Positions 1 to 8,823 of a stretch of 64,000 nucleotides of DNA are shown here, piece after piece (position 1 is the stretch's first letter; the number at the start of each line of letters is the position of its first letter). Where the stretch lies: NCBI GenBank assembly GCA_041396845.1, contig JAWKXU010000003.1, positions 62,001 to 126,000 on the forward strand. Reading direction: 5' to 3'. The stretch is from JAWKXU01 sp020446465. Lineage in GTDB: Bacteria; Pseudomonadota; Alphaproteobacteria; Sphingomonadales; Sphingomonadaceae. The notes under the pieces were generated by a model, which did not search any database, had not been told where the DNA came from, and saw only the letters and a list, made by a program, of their open reading frames with translations. A program made the translations under genes and the position numbers.

Positions 1-1
1 C

Positions 2-487
2 CTGCGCCGGAACAAGGAAACGGCGAATATCCCCATCGTCATGCTGACGGCGCGCGGCGCCGAGGATGACAAAATCCGCGGACTGGAAACGGGCGCGGAC
101 GATTATTTGACGAAGCCTTTCAGCCCGCGCGAACTTCTCGCCAGGGTTGCTGCCGTGCTTCGCCGGGTGAGGCCTGCGCTGGCCGGCGAATCCATATCGG
201 TGGGCGATCTGGTACTGGACCCTACCGCGCACCGGGTTGAAAGGCGCGGTCAGCGTCTGTCACTGGGGCCGACGGAATATCGCCTGCTGAAATTCCTGAT
301 GGAACATCCCGGCCGCGTCTTTTCGCGCAATCAGTTGCTCGATGCGGTCTGGGGCAACGGCAGCGAGATCGAGGAACGCACGGTCGATGTCCATATCCGG
401 CGCTTGCGCAAGGGTATCGAACTGACTGGCACCAACGATCCGATCCGCACAGTGAGGTCCGCCGGATACTCGCTCGAACCGGCGTGA
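2..487 (+). CDS. phoB: PhoB-type response regulator, 5'-truncated by the window edge
   Basis: The reading frame is already open at the left edge, so the acidic pocket and phosphoacceptor Asp of the receiver domain lie outside the window. What remains is the end of a receiver domain (conserved Thr in MLTAR, conserved Lys in LTKPFSPREL) and a complete OmpR/PhoB winged-helix DNA-binding domain, with the VDVHIRRLRK recognition helix and the terminal RTVRSAGYSL strand. The pattern fits PhoB, which activates phosphate-starvation genes when phosphorylated by PhoR. The phoR/pst/phoU neighbours that would confirm this are not visible, so another OmpR-family member remains possible. Confidence 0.83.
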   Translation: MRRNKETANIPIVMLTARGAEDDKIRGLETGADDYLTKPFSPRELLARVAAVLRRVRPALAGESISVGDLVLDPTAHRVERRGQRLSLGPTEYRLLKFLMEHPGRVFSRNQLLDAVWGNGSEIEERTVDVHIRRLRKGIELTGTNDPIRTVRSAGYSLEPA

Positions 488-499
488 ATCCTTGCTAGA

Positions 500-543
500 G
501 CATTTCGAGAAAAAGTTGATAGACTTTTTCGGCCAGGAAATGC
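500..543. repeat. Hairpin repeat downstream of the PhoB-type gene
   Basis: Nested inverted repeat 12 bp after the PhoB-type stop codon: outer arms gcatttc (500-506) and gaaatgc (537-543), inner arms gaaaaagt (509-516) and actttttc (523-530). It could fold as one interrupted stem-loop. No T-run follows, so it is not a typical intrinsic terminator; it looks more like an intergenic palindromic repeat unit. It forms a pair with the repeat at 559-600. Confidence 0.5.
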
Positions 544-558
544 GACAAATCAACAACC

Positions 559-600
559 TATAGCGTTTCGTCCGATTCAACCTTTTCACGAAACGCTATA
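559..600. repeat. Perfect 13-bp inverted repeat
   Basis: Arms tatagcgtttcgt (559-571) and acgaaacgctata (588-600) are exact reverse complements with a 16-nt loop. The element lies between the PhoB-type gene and the EamA transporter. Its symmetry means it could act on transcripts from either strand; transcript-end protection, bidirectional termination and a dispersed REP-like element are all possible. Confidence 0.55.
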
Positions 601-670
601 GCCTCAATTTTTCCGCAAGCAGCAACCGCGACGGTCTTGTCGCACGGTGGCTAACCGCTAAACAGGCCTG

Positions 671-1588
671 ATGACGTCTGAGCGTGGAGAGTGGCGGCAC
701 ATCGCAGTGCCTTATGCCTTGCTGGTGCTTACCATGCTGTTCTGGGCCGGTAATTCGATTGTCGGGCGGGCCATGCGCGACGATATTCCGCCCCTGACAC
801 TCACTTGGATTCGCTGGGTAGGGTCTGCCACTGTCCTGATGCCGTTCGCGCTTCGTCAGGCATGGGCGGAACGCGCAGAGATTCGAAAAGGGTGGCCTGC
901 CTTGCTCCTTCTGGGCGTGACGGGAATGTGCATTTTCAATTCCCTCCTCTACACGGGCCTGCACTATACGACGGCCAGCAATGCCCTCTTGATACAGGCG
1001 ATGATCCCGGCTCTTGTGCTGATGCTGGGCGCCCTGTTCTTTGGCGACAGAACGCCGGTGCTGCGTATCGTCGGGGTTGGATTGTCGACGGTGGGCGTCG
1101 GGTTTATTGTCTTCAAGGGCAGCCTGGAGGCAGTGCTTGGCCTGCATTTGGGGCCGGGTGATTTGCTCATTCTCGGCGCCTGTGTCGTCTGGGCGATCTA
1201 TACCCTGTGCCTTCGTCTTGCGCCGCCCATTGCGCCGATGAGCTTGTTGCTGGTGACAGTGCTTATCGGTGTTATAGGGACTGCTCCTTTGGCGTGGACC
1301 GAGCGTGCACAGGTTGCTGAGATCGTGTTGACCCCGGAAGTTATCGGGGCCTGTCTCTACGTCAGTATTTTCCCTTCAGCACTGTCTTACCTTTTCTACA
1401 ATGCAGCGGTTGTCAGGATTGGTCCGGGCGCGACCGGGCAGACGATTGCATTGATGCCGCTGTTCGGGGCATGGCTCGCAGTCTTCCTGTTAGGGGAGAA
1501 GTTATATGCGTTTCACGTTGTTGGAATGGCGCTGATCTTTGCCGGCATTGCCTTGTCCGGACTGGCCCTGGTGCGCGCGAAGCAATGA
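671..1588 (+). CDS. EamA-family (DMT superfamily) transporter
   Basis: A 305-residue, very hydrophobic protein with about ten membrane segments arranged as two EamA repeats. The first repeat begins near residue 14 with the typical FWAGNSIVGR motif (family consensus W(G)xNxxxxR); the second begins near residue 155 (LLILGACVVWAIYTLCLR). Members export amino acids, metabolites or drugs across the inner membrane by proton-coupled mechanisms. Substrate cannot be predicted. It is transcribed alone, converging on the secreted-protein gene that ends 3 bp downstream. No strong ribosome-binding site precedes the ATG. Confidence 0.85.
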   Translation: MTSERGEWRHIAVPYALLVLTMLFWAGNSIVGRAMRDDIPPLTLTWIRWVGSATVLMPFALRQAWAERAEIRKGWPALLLLGVTGMCIFNSLLYTGLHYTTASNALLIQAMIPALVLMLGALFFGDRTPVLRIVGVGLSTVGVGFIVFKGSLEAVLGLHLGPGDLLILGACVVWAIYTLCLRLAPPIAPMSLLLVTVLIGVIGTAPLAWTERAQVAEIVLTPEVIGACLYVSIFPSALSYLFYNAAVVRIGPGATGQTIALMPLFGAWLAVFLLGEKLYAFHVVGMALIFAGIALSGLALVRAKQ

Positions 1589-1591
1589 GTG

Positions 1592-1993
1592 TCAGGGTGC
1601 CGTGCGCGCCCAGTCGAATGCCAGTGCGATATTGCAGCTTTCGCTTGTGAAATCGACATTGACGGAACCTCCCCGCTGGTTCCAGCGGAACGGAATGTAA
1701 TAGCGGGAAAACGCGCCATCCCCGTTGGCTTTCACGCGCCAGTCGATCGGTTTCATGTCGCCATTGGTCAGGAAATAGCGGCCCTGTTCATACGGAGCCA
1801 TGCCGTAGATGGCGATGATGTAGAATTGGCCATTGCTGCCGACTTCTGCTTCGCATGAACCGCTGACGTCATGTGCAACGCGGCTCCAGCCTCGATCCAG
1901 CACAATGGGATCGTAGGCGTGGGCCGGAAATGTGGCGCTGGCCGTCAGGCAAAGCCCGGCCAGCAACAGCGATGATTTTGCAATGATCTTCAT
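1592..1993 (-). CDS. Small secreted protein of unknown function
   Basis: A 133-residue protein with a clear Sec signal peptide (MKIIAKSS then a hydrophobic core, likely cleavage after AHA near residue 26). The mature part is about 107 residues, rich in aromatic residues, with two cysteines (in SGSCEAE and SESCNIA) that could form one periplasmic disulfide. I do not recognise a family. It converges on the EamA gene and is separated from the leftward APC permease by about 100 bp, so it is probably a monocistronic periplasmic or secreted protein. Confidence 0.7.
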   Translation of the reverse strand: MKIIAKSSLLLAGLCLTASATFPAHAYDPIVLDRGWSRVAHDVSGSCEAEVGSNGQFYIIAIYGMAPYEQGRYFLTNGDMKPIDWRVKANGDGAFSRYYIPFRWNQRGGSVNVDFTSESCNIALAFDWARTAP

Positions 1994-2095
1994 GGCTGCA
2001 TCTCCTGCGATTGCCTGCCAGGGTGCATTCTACACCTGGCTTGCGATAATTGCAGGCGGATTAACCATAAATGCCGGATTGAGGCGGAAAACCCT

Positions 2096-3673
2096 TTAAT
2101 TGCGGCCGCGGTCGGCAATGCCGGGAATGTCGGGTTCGATTTCTGCGTATTCCGGCTCGTGCGTTTCGGCCAGCCCGCGCCCGACATGGCTGTGCTGCCG
2201 TGCATAGCCGAAATAGACCAGCATCCCGATTATGCCCCACCCCGGCAGAACCATCATGGCAGGCAGTGGCAGGTTAAAGAACAGGAAAACGCAGCCGACA
2301 ATCGTTGCTGGCCCTACCAGCCACAGCATCGGCGTGCGGAACTTGCGAGGATGATCAGGATTACGGCGGCGCAGGATCATCACGGCAAAGGCCACCATCG
2401 TAAAGGCATAGAGCGTGCCTGCGTTCGAAATGTCTGCCAGCTTGCCAACGGGCAGGAATGCAGCGGCAACCGCCACGACACTGCCCGTAATGGCGGTGAC
2501 GACATAGGGCGTCTGCCATTTGGGGTGAACCTTGGCTAGACCGTCAGGAAGCAGGCCATCGCGGGCCATCACGAAAAAGATGCGGGTCTGGCCAAACAGC
2601 AGGATCAGGATAACCGATGGCAGCGCGACAAAGGCTGCAATGCCCAGCATATTGCCCACGGCGCTGAAACCGATTTGTCTGAGCACATGGGCCAGCGCCT
2701 CATTCGAGCAGACGAGGTAGCTGCTATACTGAGGCATCGCACACTGCCGGGCCAGTTCCTCCGAACCGGCAGGAAAAGGTACGCCGTTTGGCCCCATGAT
2801 CGGTTGTCCGCCGATGGAACCGACTGCACCTGCGGACACGATAATATAGAACACCGTGCAAAACAGAAGTGATCCGATCAGCCCGATCGGCACATTGCGC
2901 TGCGGGTTTTTCGTTTCCTCCGCCGCAGTGGAAACGGCATCGAAACCGACATAGGCGAAAAACATTGTCGCGGCGGCGCCAACGGCCCCGACACCTGTGC
3001 CAAAGCCGCCGAAAAGGCCTGCTGGCAGGAACGGGTTGAAGCGCGCCATTTCCACCTCAGGCATTGTCAAAAGGATAAATGCCGTCAGTGCTGTTACCTT
3101 GACGGCCACCAGTACCGTGTTGAACCATGCGCTTTCGCGCGTTCCCACAATCAGCAACCCGGTAACAAGCAGCGCGATGATGAGCGCGGGCAAATTGATA
3201 AGGCCGCCCGGCGCGCCCCCCAGGGCCAATGGCCCCGCGCTCAACCACGTGGGTAAGTGGATGCCCAGAAATTCATTGAGGATCGTCCCTGAAAAATAGC
3301 CCGACCACCCCACGGAAACCGCGCTCGCCGCAACGGCATATTCCAGCACCAGTGACCAGCCTACAGTCCAGGCGAGCAGTTCCCCCATTGTCGCATACGT
3401 ATATGTATAAGCAGAGCCTGCCACCGGCACTATCGCGGCAATTTCCGCATAACAGAGCGCCGCCACGATACAGATCGCCCCGGCAATGGCGAAGGCGAGC
3501 AGCAGCCCCGGCCCTGCTTTTTGCGCCCCTGCGGCGGTGAGAACGAATATCCCGGTACCGATAACGCAACCTATGCCAAACAGCATGAGCTGAAATGCCC
3601 CCAAAGACCGTTTCAGCGATTTTTTTTCTGCCGCGGCAATGATGGAATTGAGCGATTTGACGCGACCGAACAT
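2096..3673 (-). CDS. APC-superfamily amino acid permease, CAT-like
   Basis: A 525-residue integral membrane protein with 12 or more predicted helices. The first helix carries the APC signature FGIGCVIGTGIFVLT, and the second region GSAYTYTYATMGELLAW is typical of the cationic amino acid transporter (CAT) subfamily. It would import amino acids with protons. I place the start at 3673, where GGAGAG sits 7 bp upstream; an in-frame ATG ten codons earlier (3703) lacks such a site. Substrate is not inferable. No partner gene is visible in the same transcript. Confidence 0.87.
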   Translation of the reverse strand: MFGRVKSLNSIIAAAEKKSLKRSLGAFQLMLFGIGCVIGTGIFVLTAAGAQKAGPGLLLAFAIAGAICIVAALCYAEIAAIVPVAGSAYTYTYATMGELLAWTVGWSLVLEYAVAASAVSVGWSGYFSGTILNEFLGIHLPTWLSAGPLALGGAPGGLINLPALIIALLVTGLLIVGTRESAWFNTVLVAVKVTALTAFILLTMPEVEMARFNPFLPAGLFGGFGTGVGAVGAAATMFFAYVGFDAVSTAAEETKNPQRNVPIGLIGSLLFCTVFYIIVSAGAVGSIGGQPIMGPNGVPFPAGSEELARQCAMPQYSSYLVCSNEALAHVLRQIGFSAVGNMLGIAAFVALPSVILILLFGQTRIFFVMARDGLLPDGLAKVHPKWQTPYVVTAITGSVVAVAAAFLPVGKLADISNAGTLYAFTMVAFAVMILRRRNPDHPRKFRTPMLWLVGPATIVGCVFLFFNLPLPAMMVLPGWGIIGMLVYFGYARQHSHVGRGLAETHEPEYAEIEPDIPGIADRGRN

Positions 3674-3856
3674 GCGAGTCTCTCCAAGAGGGATGAAGCG
3701 CAAGCAAGGCTAGCGCCTGCCATCTTCATGACAAGCGCATGGCAGTGCACTTTCCCCGGCAATAACGACAGTTTGAAGCCATGCAGCACTTGCCGCTTGT
3801 GATTGAGGCCGCGCAACCGCTTTCCCATGCCCCAAACAGGCGCTAGAACCATCTTC

Positions 3857-4726
3857 ATGTCCACAACATTCCAGCTCGACACTTCGACCAGCCGCGCCAA
3901 CCCAACCCCGGCACCGATGAAACGCGTAACCGTGCCCGGCATCCGCAGGCGCAAACAGGATGGCGTAACCCAGGAACCCGTGGTAATGCTGACCGCCTAT
4001 ACCGCGCGCATGGCGCAACTGCTGGACCAGCACTGCGATATTCTGCTGGTGGGCGATTCATTGGGGCAAGTCATTTATGGCCTGCCCTCCAGCGTCCCGG
4101 TGACAATGGACATGATGGCAGCGCATGGCGCGGCGGTGGTGCGCGGCTCCTATCATTCCATGGTCGTGGTCGACATGCCTTTTGGCGCTTACGAACAATC
4201 CCCGCAGCAAGCCTATGAAAGCGCGTCGCGTCTGCTCAAGGAAACGGGCTGCGCGGCGGTAAAGCTGGAAGGCGGCGAAGTCATGGCGGAAACCGTCCAT
4301 TTCCTCGTTAACCGGGGCATCCCTGTCGTCGGCCATGTCGGGCTGACCCCGCAGGCGGTTAATGTTCTGGGCGGCTACATGGCGCGCGGGCGCAACGATG
4401 CCGAAGCAGAAAAAATTGTGGCCGATGCAAAGGCGCTGGATGAAGCAGGCGCATTTGCCGTGGTGGTTGAAGGCGTCGTGGAACCCATCGCCATTGCTGT
4501 GACTGAGGCGATTTCCTGTGTTTCGATAGGAATTGGCGGGTCTGCCCAATGCGACGGGCAGGTTCTGGTAACGGAAGATCTCCTCGGCATGTTTGAGCGT
4601 GTGCCGCGTTTCGTCAAACGCTATGAAGACATGGCCGGCACCATTGAAAAGGCAGTCAGCACATATGCCAGCGAAGTGCGATCACGCGCATTTCCCGGTG
4701 TCGAACAAACATACCAGCCTCGCTAA
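3857..4726 (+). CDS. panB: 3-methyl-2-oxobutanoate hydroxymethyltransferase
   Basis: First committed step of pantothenate (vitamin B5 and CoA) synthesis: transfer of a hydroxymethyl group from 5,10-methylene-THF to 2-oxoisovalerate. Family motifs are complete: MLTAYTARMAQLLD, LVGDSLG (metal-binding Asp), MVVVDMPFG, KLEGG, GHVGLTPQ and the C-terminal GIGGSAQCDGQVLV, where most homologues have GIGAG. Starts at 3803, 3857 or 3917 are all in frame; most homologues begin close to the MKRVTVP segment encoded from 3917, so the N-terminus is uncertain. panC is not adjacent. A 23-bp gap separates it from the DUF475 gene. Confidence 0.93.
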   Translation: MSTTFQLDTSTSRANPTPAPMKRVTVPGIRRRKQDGVTQEPVVMLTAYTARMAQLLDQHCDILLVGDSLGQVIYGLPSSVPVTMDMMAAHGAAVVRGSYHSMVVVDMPFGAYEQSPQQAYESASRLLKETGCAAVKLEGGEVMAETVHFLVNRGIPVVGHVGLTPQAVNVLGGYMARGRNDAEAEKIVADAKALDEAGAFAVVVEGVVEPIAIAVTEAISCVSIGIGGSAQCDGQVLVTEDLLGMFERVPRFVKRYEDMAGTIEKAVSTYASEVRSRAFPGVEQTYQPR

Positions 4727-4749
4727 AGTTCAGAACGGATCGATTCACA

Positions 4750-5814
4750 ATGGCTACGCTTTTGCGTCACTATACCTTCTCGCTCGTCTTCACGGCGGTC
4801 TGTTTTCTTCTGGCGGCCTGGTATGGCTGGGGCAGCACCGGTTCTGTCACGGCAACGCTTTCGATCCTGTGGATCGTGTTTGTCCTGTCAATCCTGGAAG
4901 TATCGCTGAGCTTCGATAACGCGGTCGTCAATGCCACTGTCTTGCGTGAAATGGACCCGGTCTGGCAGCGCCGGTTCCTGACTATCGGCATTCTGATTGC
5001 CGTGTTCGGGATGCGGATTGTCTTTCCGCTGGCCATTGTCGCCATTGCTGCGGGTCTGGGGCCGCTCGATGCGATCAACCTGTCGTTGAACCAGCCACAG
5101 GAATACGAACGCATCGTGGAAAGCGCGCATATCGGCATTGCCGGATTTGGCGGTGCTTTTCTGGCGATGGTCGGGCTGACGTTCTTTTTCGATGAGGACA
5201 AGAACGTCCACTGGATCGACATAGTCGAACGGAACATCGCGCGATTTTCGACGGTGCCAGCCGTGGAAATCGGCCTTGTCCTCCTGCTCGTCGTCCTTGT
5301 GGGGAGCGCCCTGCCCCCCGACGATGCATTTACCTTTCTCACCTCCGCCATATTTGGCTTGCTCGCATTTATCACCGTTCACGCAATGGGCGCGATGATC
5401 GAACAGCGTGAGGAGAAGAAACGCCTATCTGGCCAGATTGTGCGCTCCGGGCTTGGCGGGTTTCTTTATCTCGAAGTGCTCGACGCCTCATTCAGCTTCG
5501 ATGGCGTGATCGGGGCATTTGCGCTGTCCAACAACATGATCGTCATTGCGCTTGGTCTTTCGGTCGGTGCAATGTTTGTCCGTTCGATGACCATTCACCT
5601 CGTGCAGGCCGGCACGCTGGCACAATATCGCTATCTGGAACACGGCGCATTCTGGGCAATCATTGCACTCGGTATCATCATGCTCGTTTCAGCACTGTGG
5701 CATATTCCCGAAACGATCACCGGGTTGATCGGTGCGATCATGATCGGACTGTCGTTCTGGTGGTCAGTCCGCCACAATCGCGCGGTTGCAAACGGGAACG
5801 CCGCTCCCAGCTAA
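4750..5814 (+). CDS. DUF475 / TerC-like integral membrane protein
   Basis: A 354-residue polytopic protein with about nine helices. The conserved acidic motif SLSFDNAVVNA in an early helix and its partner SFDGVIGAFALSNNMIVIALGLSVG in the second half are hallmarks of the DUF475 branch of the TerC/Alx superfamily, whose members are linked to manganese export and tellurite or metal stress. The two intramembrane Asp residues are likely metal ligands by analogy. The role here is inferred from family only. It closely follows panB and may be co-transcribed; its 3' end overlaps the convergent carrier gene by 4 bp. Confidence 0.82.
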   Translation: MATLLRHYTFSLVFTAVCFLLAAWYGWGSTGSVTATLSILWIVFVLSILEVSLSFDNAVVNATVLREMDPVWQRRFLTIGILIAVFGMRIVFPLAIVAIAAGLGPLDAINLSLNQPQEYERIVESAHIGIAGFGGAFLAMVGLTFFFDEDKNVHWIDIVERNIARFSTVPAVEIGLVLLLVVLVGSALPPDDAFTFLTSAIFGLLAFITVHAMGAMIEQREEKKRLSGQIVRSGLGGFLYLEVLDASFSFDGVIGAFALSNNMIVIALGLSVGAMFVRSMTIHLVQAGTLAQYRYLEHGAFWAIIALGIIMLVSALWHIPETITGLIGAIMIGLSFWWSVRHNRAVANGNAAPS

Positions 5815-6776
5815 TCAGTATGGGCGCGCAGGTGCGTGGCGATAAAGGCCGACACGATCATCTGTCCGAAGTGATAAGTCAGCAACGGGATCAGCACGAT
5901 CCCGGCCACATCGTGCGCGAACAGCACAGTTGCAAGAGGCGCGCCCATCGCGATGGATTTTTGCGCGCCGGCATAAAGAAATGCGATCCTGTCCTGACGC
6001 GTGAGGCGCAACAGGCCCGAGGCGAGCCATGCCCCGGTAAAGGCAAAGAGCAGCATGGCCATTGCAGCAATCAGCAGAACCGCCCAATCGGATGGTGCGA
6101 TCCGGCTCCACACCCCCTCCACCACAGCACCGGAGAATGCGACATAAACCGCAATGCCGATTGATCCGCGATCAACCAGCGAGACCAATGATTTATGACC
6201 GGCAACCCATCCAAACAGCCAACGCTGGCAAACTTGGCCTAAAACAAATGGCAGCAGCAGGATCGTAAAGACCTTGATCAGCGCATCTGTGCCAAGCGCA
6301 ACATCGCCGCTGCCAGCCAGTGCAGAAAATAGCGGGGCTGAAATGAAAACACCCGCCACGTTCAACAAAGCCGCCGCCACGACAGACACCGCGACATTGC
6401 CACCGGCGAGTGAACTGTATGCGGTTGCCGATTGCACTGTGGACGGCAGAACCCCGAGATAAAGAAAGCCGAGCGCCAGCAAAGGCGGCAGGAACAGGGC
6501 CGTCAGTTGCATGGCAACCCAGCCAAAGCCTGTCATGGCGATAAATACAAACAGCCCAAGCGGCACCAGCAATCGCCAGTTGGCAATGCCGCGCACCACT
6601 TCCTGCCGTGGCAGGCGCACTCCGTTGAGGAAGAACAGCAGGAAAACCGCGCTGCTGGCAATCGTCTGTGCAACCGCTTTGCTATCGCCCTGCACAGGGA
6701 TGATAGTCGCCAGAATCAGTGCCGCCGCGATAATGCGAACCAGCGGATCAATGCGTCCAACAATTCGCTGTATCAT
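5811..6776 (-). CDS. Bile-acid:sodium-symporter-like (YfeH/SBF-like) carrier
   Basis: A 321-residue protein with about ten membrane helices, beginning MIQRIVGRIDPLVRIIAAALILA. The segments GVLPSTVQSATAYSSLAGGNVAVSV and YAGAQKSIAMGAPLATVLF match the two crossover regions of the SBF-like CPA transporter family (PF13593). These carriers move organic anions or metabolites; the real substrate is not predictable and bile acid is unlikely in this organism. The gene converges on the DUF475 gene with a 4-bp overlap at the stop codons. The 241 bp upstream to 7018 holds no gene. Confidence 0.83.
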   Translation of the reverse strand: MIQRIVGRIDPLVRIIAAALILATIIPVQGDSKAVAQTIASSAVFLLFFLNGVRLPRQEVVRGIANWRLLVPLGLFVFIAMTGFGWVAMQLTALFLPPLLALGFLYLGVLPSTVQSATAYSSLAGGNVAVSVVAAALLNVAGVFISAPLFSALAGSGDVALGTDALIKVFTILLLPFVLGQVCQRWLFGWVAGHKSLVSLVDRGSIGIAVYVAFSGAVVEGVWSRIAPSDWAVLLIAAMAMLLFAFTGAWLASGLLRLTRQDRIAFLYAGAQKSIAMGAPLATVLFAHDVAGIVLIPLLTYHFGQMIVSAFIATHLRAHTD

Positions 6777-7017
6777 GGCAACCAGTGAGTCATGGTCGCG
6801 AGGGTAATATGTGACATTTATGCTGCACCCTTCGCAGAAGAATCAACGATTGGGCGCTCCATGCGCCATCACGCTTGCAGAGCGCAACATCAACCGACAT
6901 AACAATCTCCAGAAGTTGGGAGAGGAGGAAGGGTGGCCTTGGTGCCGCCCTTTCTTTTGTCCACCGTTCAGGCGTGAAGCAAGGACGCCCCCCTTTCGTC
7001 AGTGCGATCGCATCGAG

Positions 7018-8823
7018 TCAGCCGGAAATTGCCCTGGCCTTGGCGAGCAGGCTGGCAGCGTCCTGCCCCTTCCCCGCCACCTTCAAGGCCGCTGCATAAC
7101 TGCGTATTGCAACGCCATTTTGCGGAGCCAGGGCATAAGCGTGAGCCGTATTCTGCAGCGCAACCACCTTGTCGCCCGCTTTCAATTCAGCGTCCGCCGC
7201 AAAGGCAAGTGCCGCGGGTGCCTGTGCCGTCGCTGGCTGACGCAAGGCATGCCGCGCCAGCGCGAGCGCACGCTTCCAGTCTCCCCCCTCGCCGACCAGC
7301 CTGGCAAGCGCCATTGCAGCGTTGCCATCCAGTGGATGCTGCACGACATAACGCGCCAGCATAACCTCGGCCAGATCGGCGCGATCCTCCGCCATGGCCG
7401 CAATGACCATGCGATCAAGCAGATATGATGAAAGGTGGACTTTTGCGGCTTTGCTGTAATGGGCCAGTGCGACACCAGGTCGGCCAGCAGCCATATTTGC
7501 ATCACCAGCAAGAATATGGACATTTGCGGAACCGGGAAAATCGCGCGTAAGCTGTGCGCCGATCATTACCGCGTGAGCCGGGTTCCCATCGGCAATCAAG
7601 GCTCGCACATAAGGCATGAAGCGGTCACCAGCATTGGGGTTATCGCGCCACCGTCCTTCCAGAACCGACAAAGGGACATTCTGTTCGAACGCCGTAAAAG
7701 TCGCGCGGTTGCTGGGCATGTCGTGCATCATGGCGTCGAGCAGCGGTGCAGCATTTGCACGATCATTCTGTGCCTCATAAGAGCGCGCAACCAGCATGCG
7801 GAGATAAGGCGACACTTCACCTTGCAAGGCTGTCTTGCCAAACCGTCTCGTTATTTCAGCCCATGCCCCATCGGCACTGAGGATGTGCGCAAGCAGGTTG
7901 CGGGCTTCATCATTATCGGGCTGCAAACGGACCAACGTTTCGGCCGCTTTTCTGGCAGAGGCAAGGTTCCCGGCCTTCAGTTCCAGAACGCCGGTCAACA
8001 TCAGCCCGGCAGGTTCTTCTGCATAGGCATCGCCGGTTCGCATCAACAACCGTCGCGCAAGGTCGTAATGTCCGCCCCGTGTCGCAAGAATGGCCTGCAA
8101 CCAGTAAGCACGCGGGTCACGCCCGTCGATTTGCACCATCCTGCGGGCGACAAGCAGCATAGTCTTCGCACGGCCAATTTCGCCAAGCGTCGCAGCATAT
8201 TCGTAAAGCGCGCTCAAATCTTCGGGCGCCTGCACGACTGCAGAGGCGAACAATGGCAGCGATGCCACCGGCCCCACGCTGTCACGAATAAGCTGCCCGC
8301 GCATGACAAGGGCTGCCGGATCTTTGGGGTCAAGCGCAAGCGCATATTCAGAGGCGTTGATCGCCTGCAACTGTTCACCGCCGCGATAGCGCAGCCGTGC
8401 AATATCAACCCATAGCTGGGAACTGCGCGGCATATAGCGCAAGGCCTTGTCGAATGCGGCGCCGGCTTGTGGCAGGTTTCCCTGTTCGATTTCCAGCCGT
8501 CCAAGCATCTGGAACCCGGTGCCCCTGTCGGGCACAGCGAAATCTTCCGGCTCCAGCCATTTTCGCGCCTGTTGCACATCCTCCTGCAACAAGGCAGCTT
8601 CGCCCATCAATGCAGCGACATCATGGGCGCTCGCACCTTGGCGCAACGCCTCGCGCAAGGCGACTTCGGCGCCGATACCATCGCCGTTCTGCAGCGCCTT
8701 GCGCGCATCGGCTATCTTGCCGTCAGAGCCTGCCAAAGCGGGCCACGCGGCAAGCGCCACCGCAATGACTGCGGCGATAAAGCCCGACCGCAGCACCCGC
8801 CGCAGCAGACCCAGATCAGGCAT
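7018..8823 (-). CDS. prsT: TPR-repeat protein of the PEP-CTERM/EPS locus (PrsT-like)
   Basis: A 601-residue exported protein: signal peptide (RRVLRSGFIAAVIAVALAAWPALA) followed by many TPR-type helical pairs with the A/Y/P spacing of tetratricopeptides through to the C-terminus. Its place directly after prsR and prsK fits the PrsT component of the exosortase A/exopolysaccharide locus, though PrsT is usually longer and often a lipoprotein, and I see no lipobox cysteine here. The start at 8823 lies inside the end of prsR (ATG overlaps its last codons); an ATG at 8832 is an alternative. Translational coupling is likely. Function is a periplasmic scaffold by inference. Confidence 0.75.
   Translation of the reverse strand: MPDLGLLRRVLRSGFIAAVIAVALAAWPALAGSDGKIADARKALQNGDGIGAEVALREALRQGASAHDVAALMGEAALLQEDVQQARKWLEPEDFAVPDRGTGFQMLGRLEIEQGNLPQAGAAFDKALRYMPRSSQLWVDIARLRYRGGEQLQAINASEYALALDPKDPAALVMRGQLIRDSVGPVASLPLFASAVVQAPEDLSALYEYAATLGEIGRAKTMLLVARRMVQIDGRDPRAYWLQAILATRGGHYDLARRLLMRTGDAYAEEPAGLMLTGVLELKAGNLASARKAAETLVRLQPDNDEARNLLAHILSADGAWAEITRRFGKTALQGEVSPYLRMLVARSYEAQNDRANAAPLLDAMMHDMPSNRATFTAFEQNVPLSVLEGRWRDNPNAGDRFMPYVRALIADGNPAHAVMIGAQLTRDFPGSANVHILAGDANMAAGRPGVALAHYSKAAKVHLSSYLLDRMVIAAMAEDRADLAEVMLARYVVQHPLDGNAAMALARLVGEGGDWKRALALARHALRQPATAQAPAALAFAADAELKAGDKVVALQNTAHAYALAPQNGVAIRSYAAALKVAGKGQDAASLLAKARAISG

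Noticed and set aside
6930..6960. Stem with a following TCTTTT on the plus strand before prsT's end, resembling a terminator
   Set aside because: No plus-strand gene ends here; on the minus strand, where the flanking genes lie, there is no T-run. The stem also includes a wobble pair.
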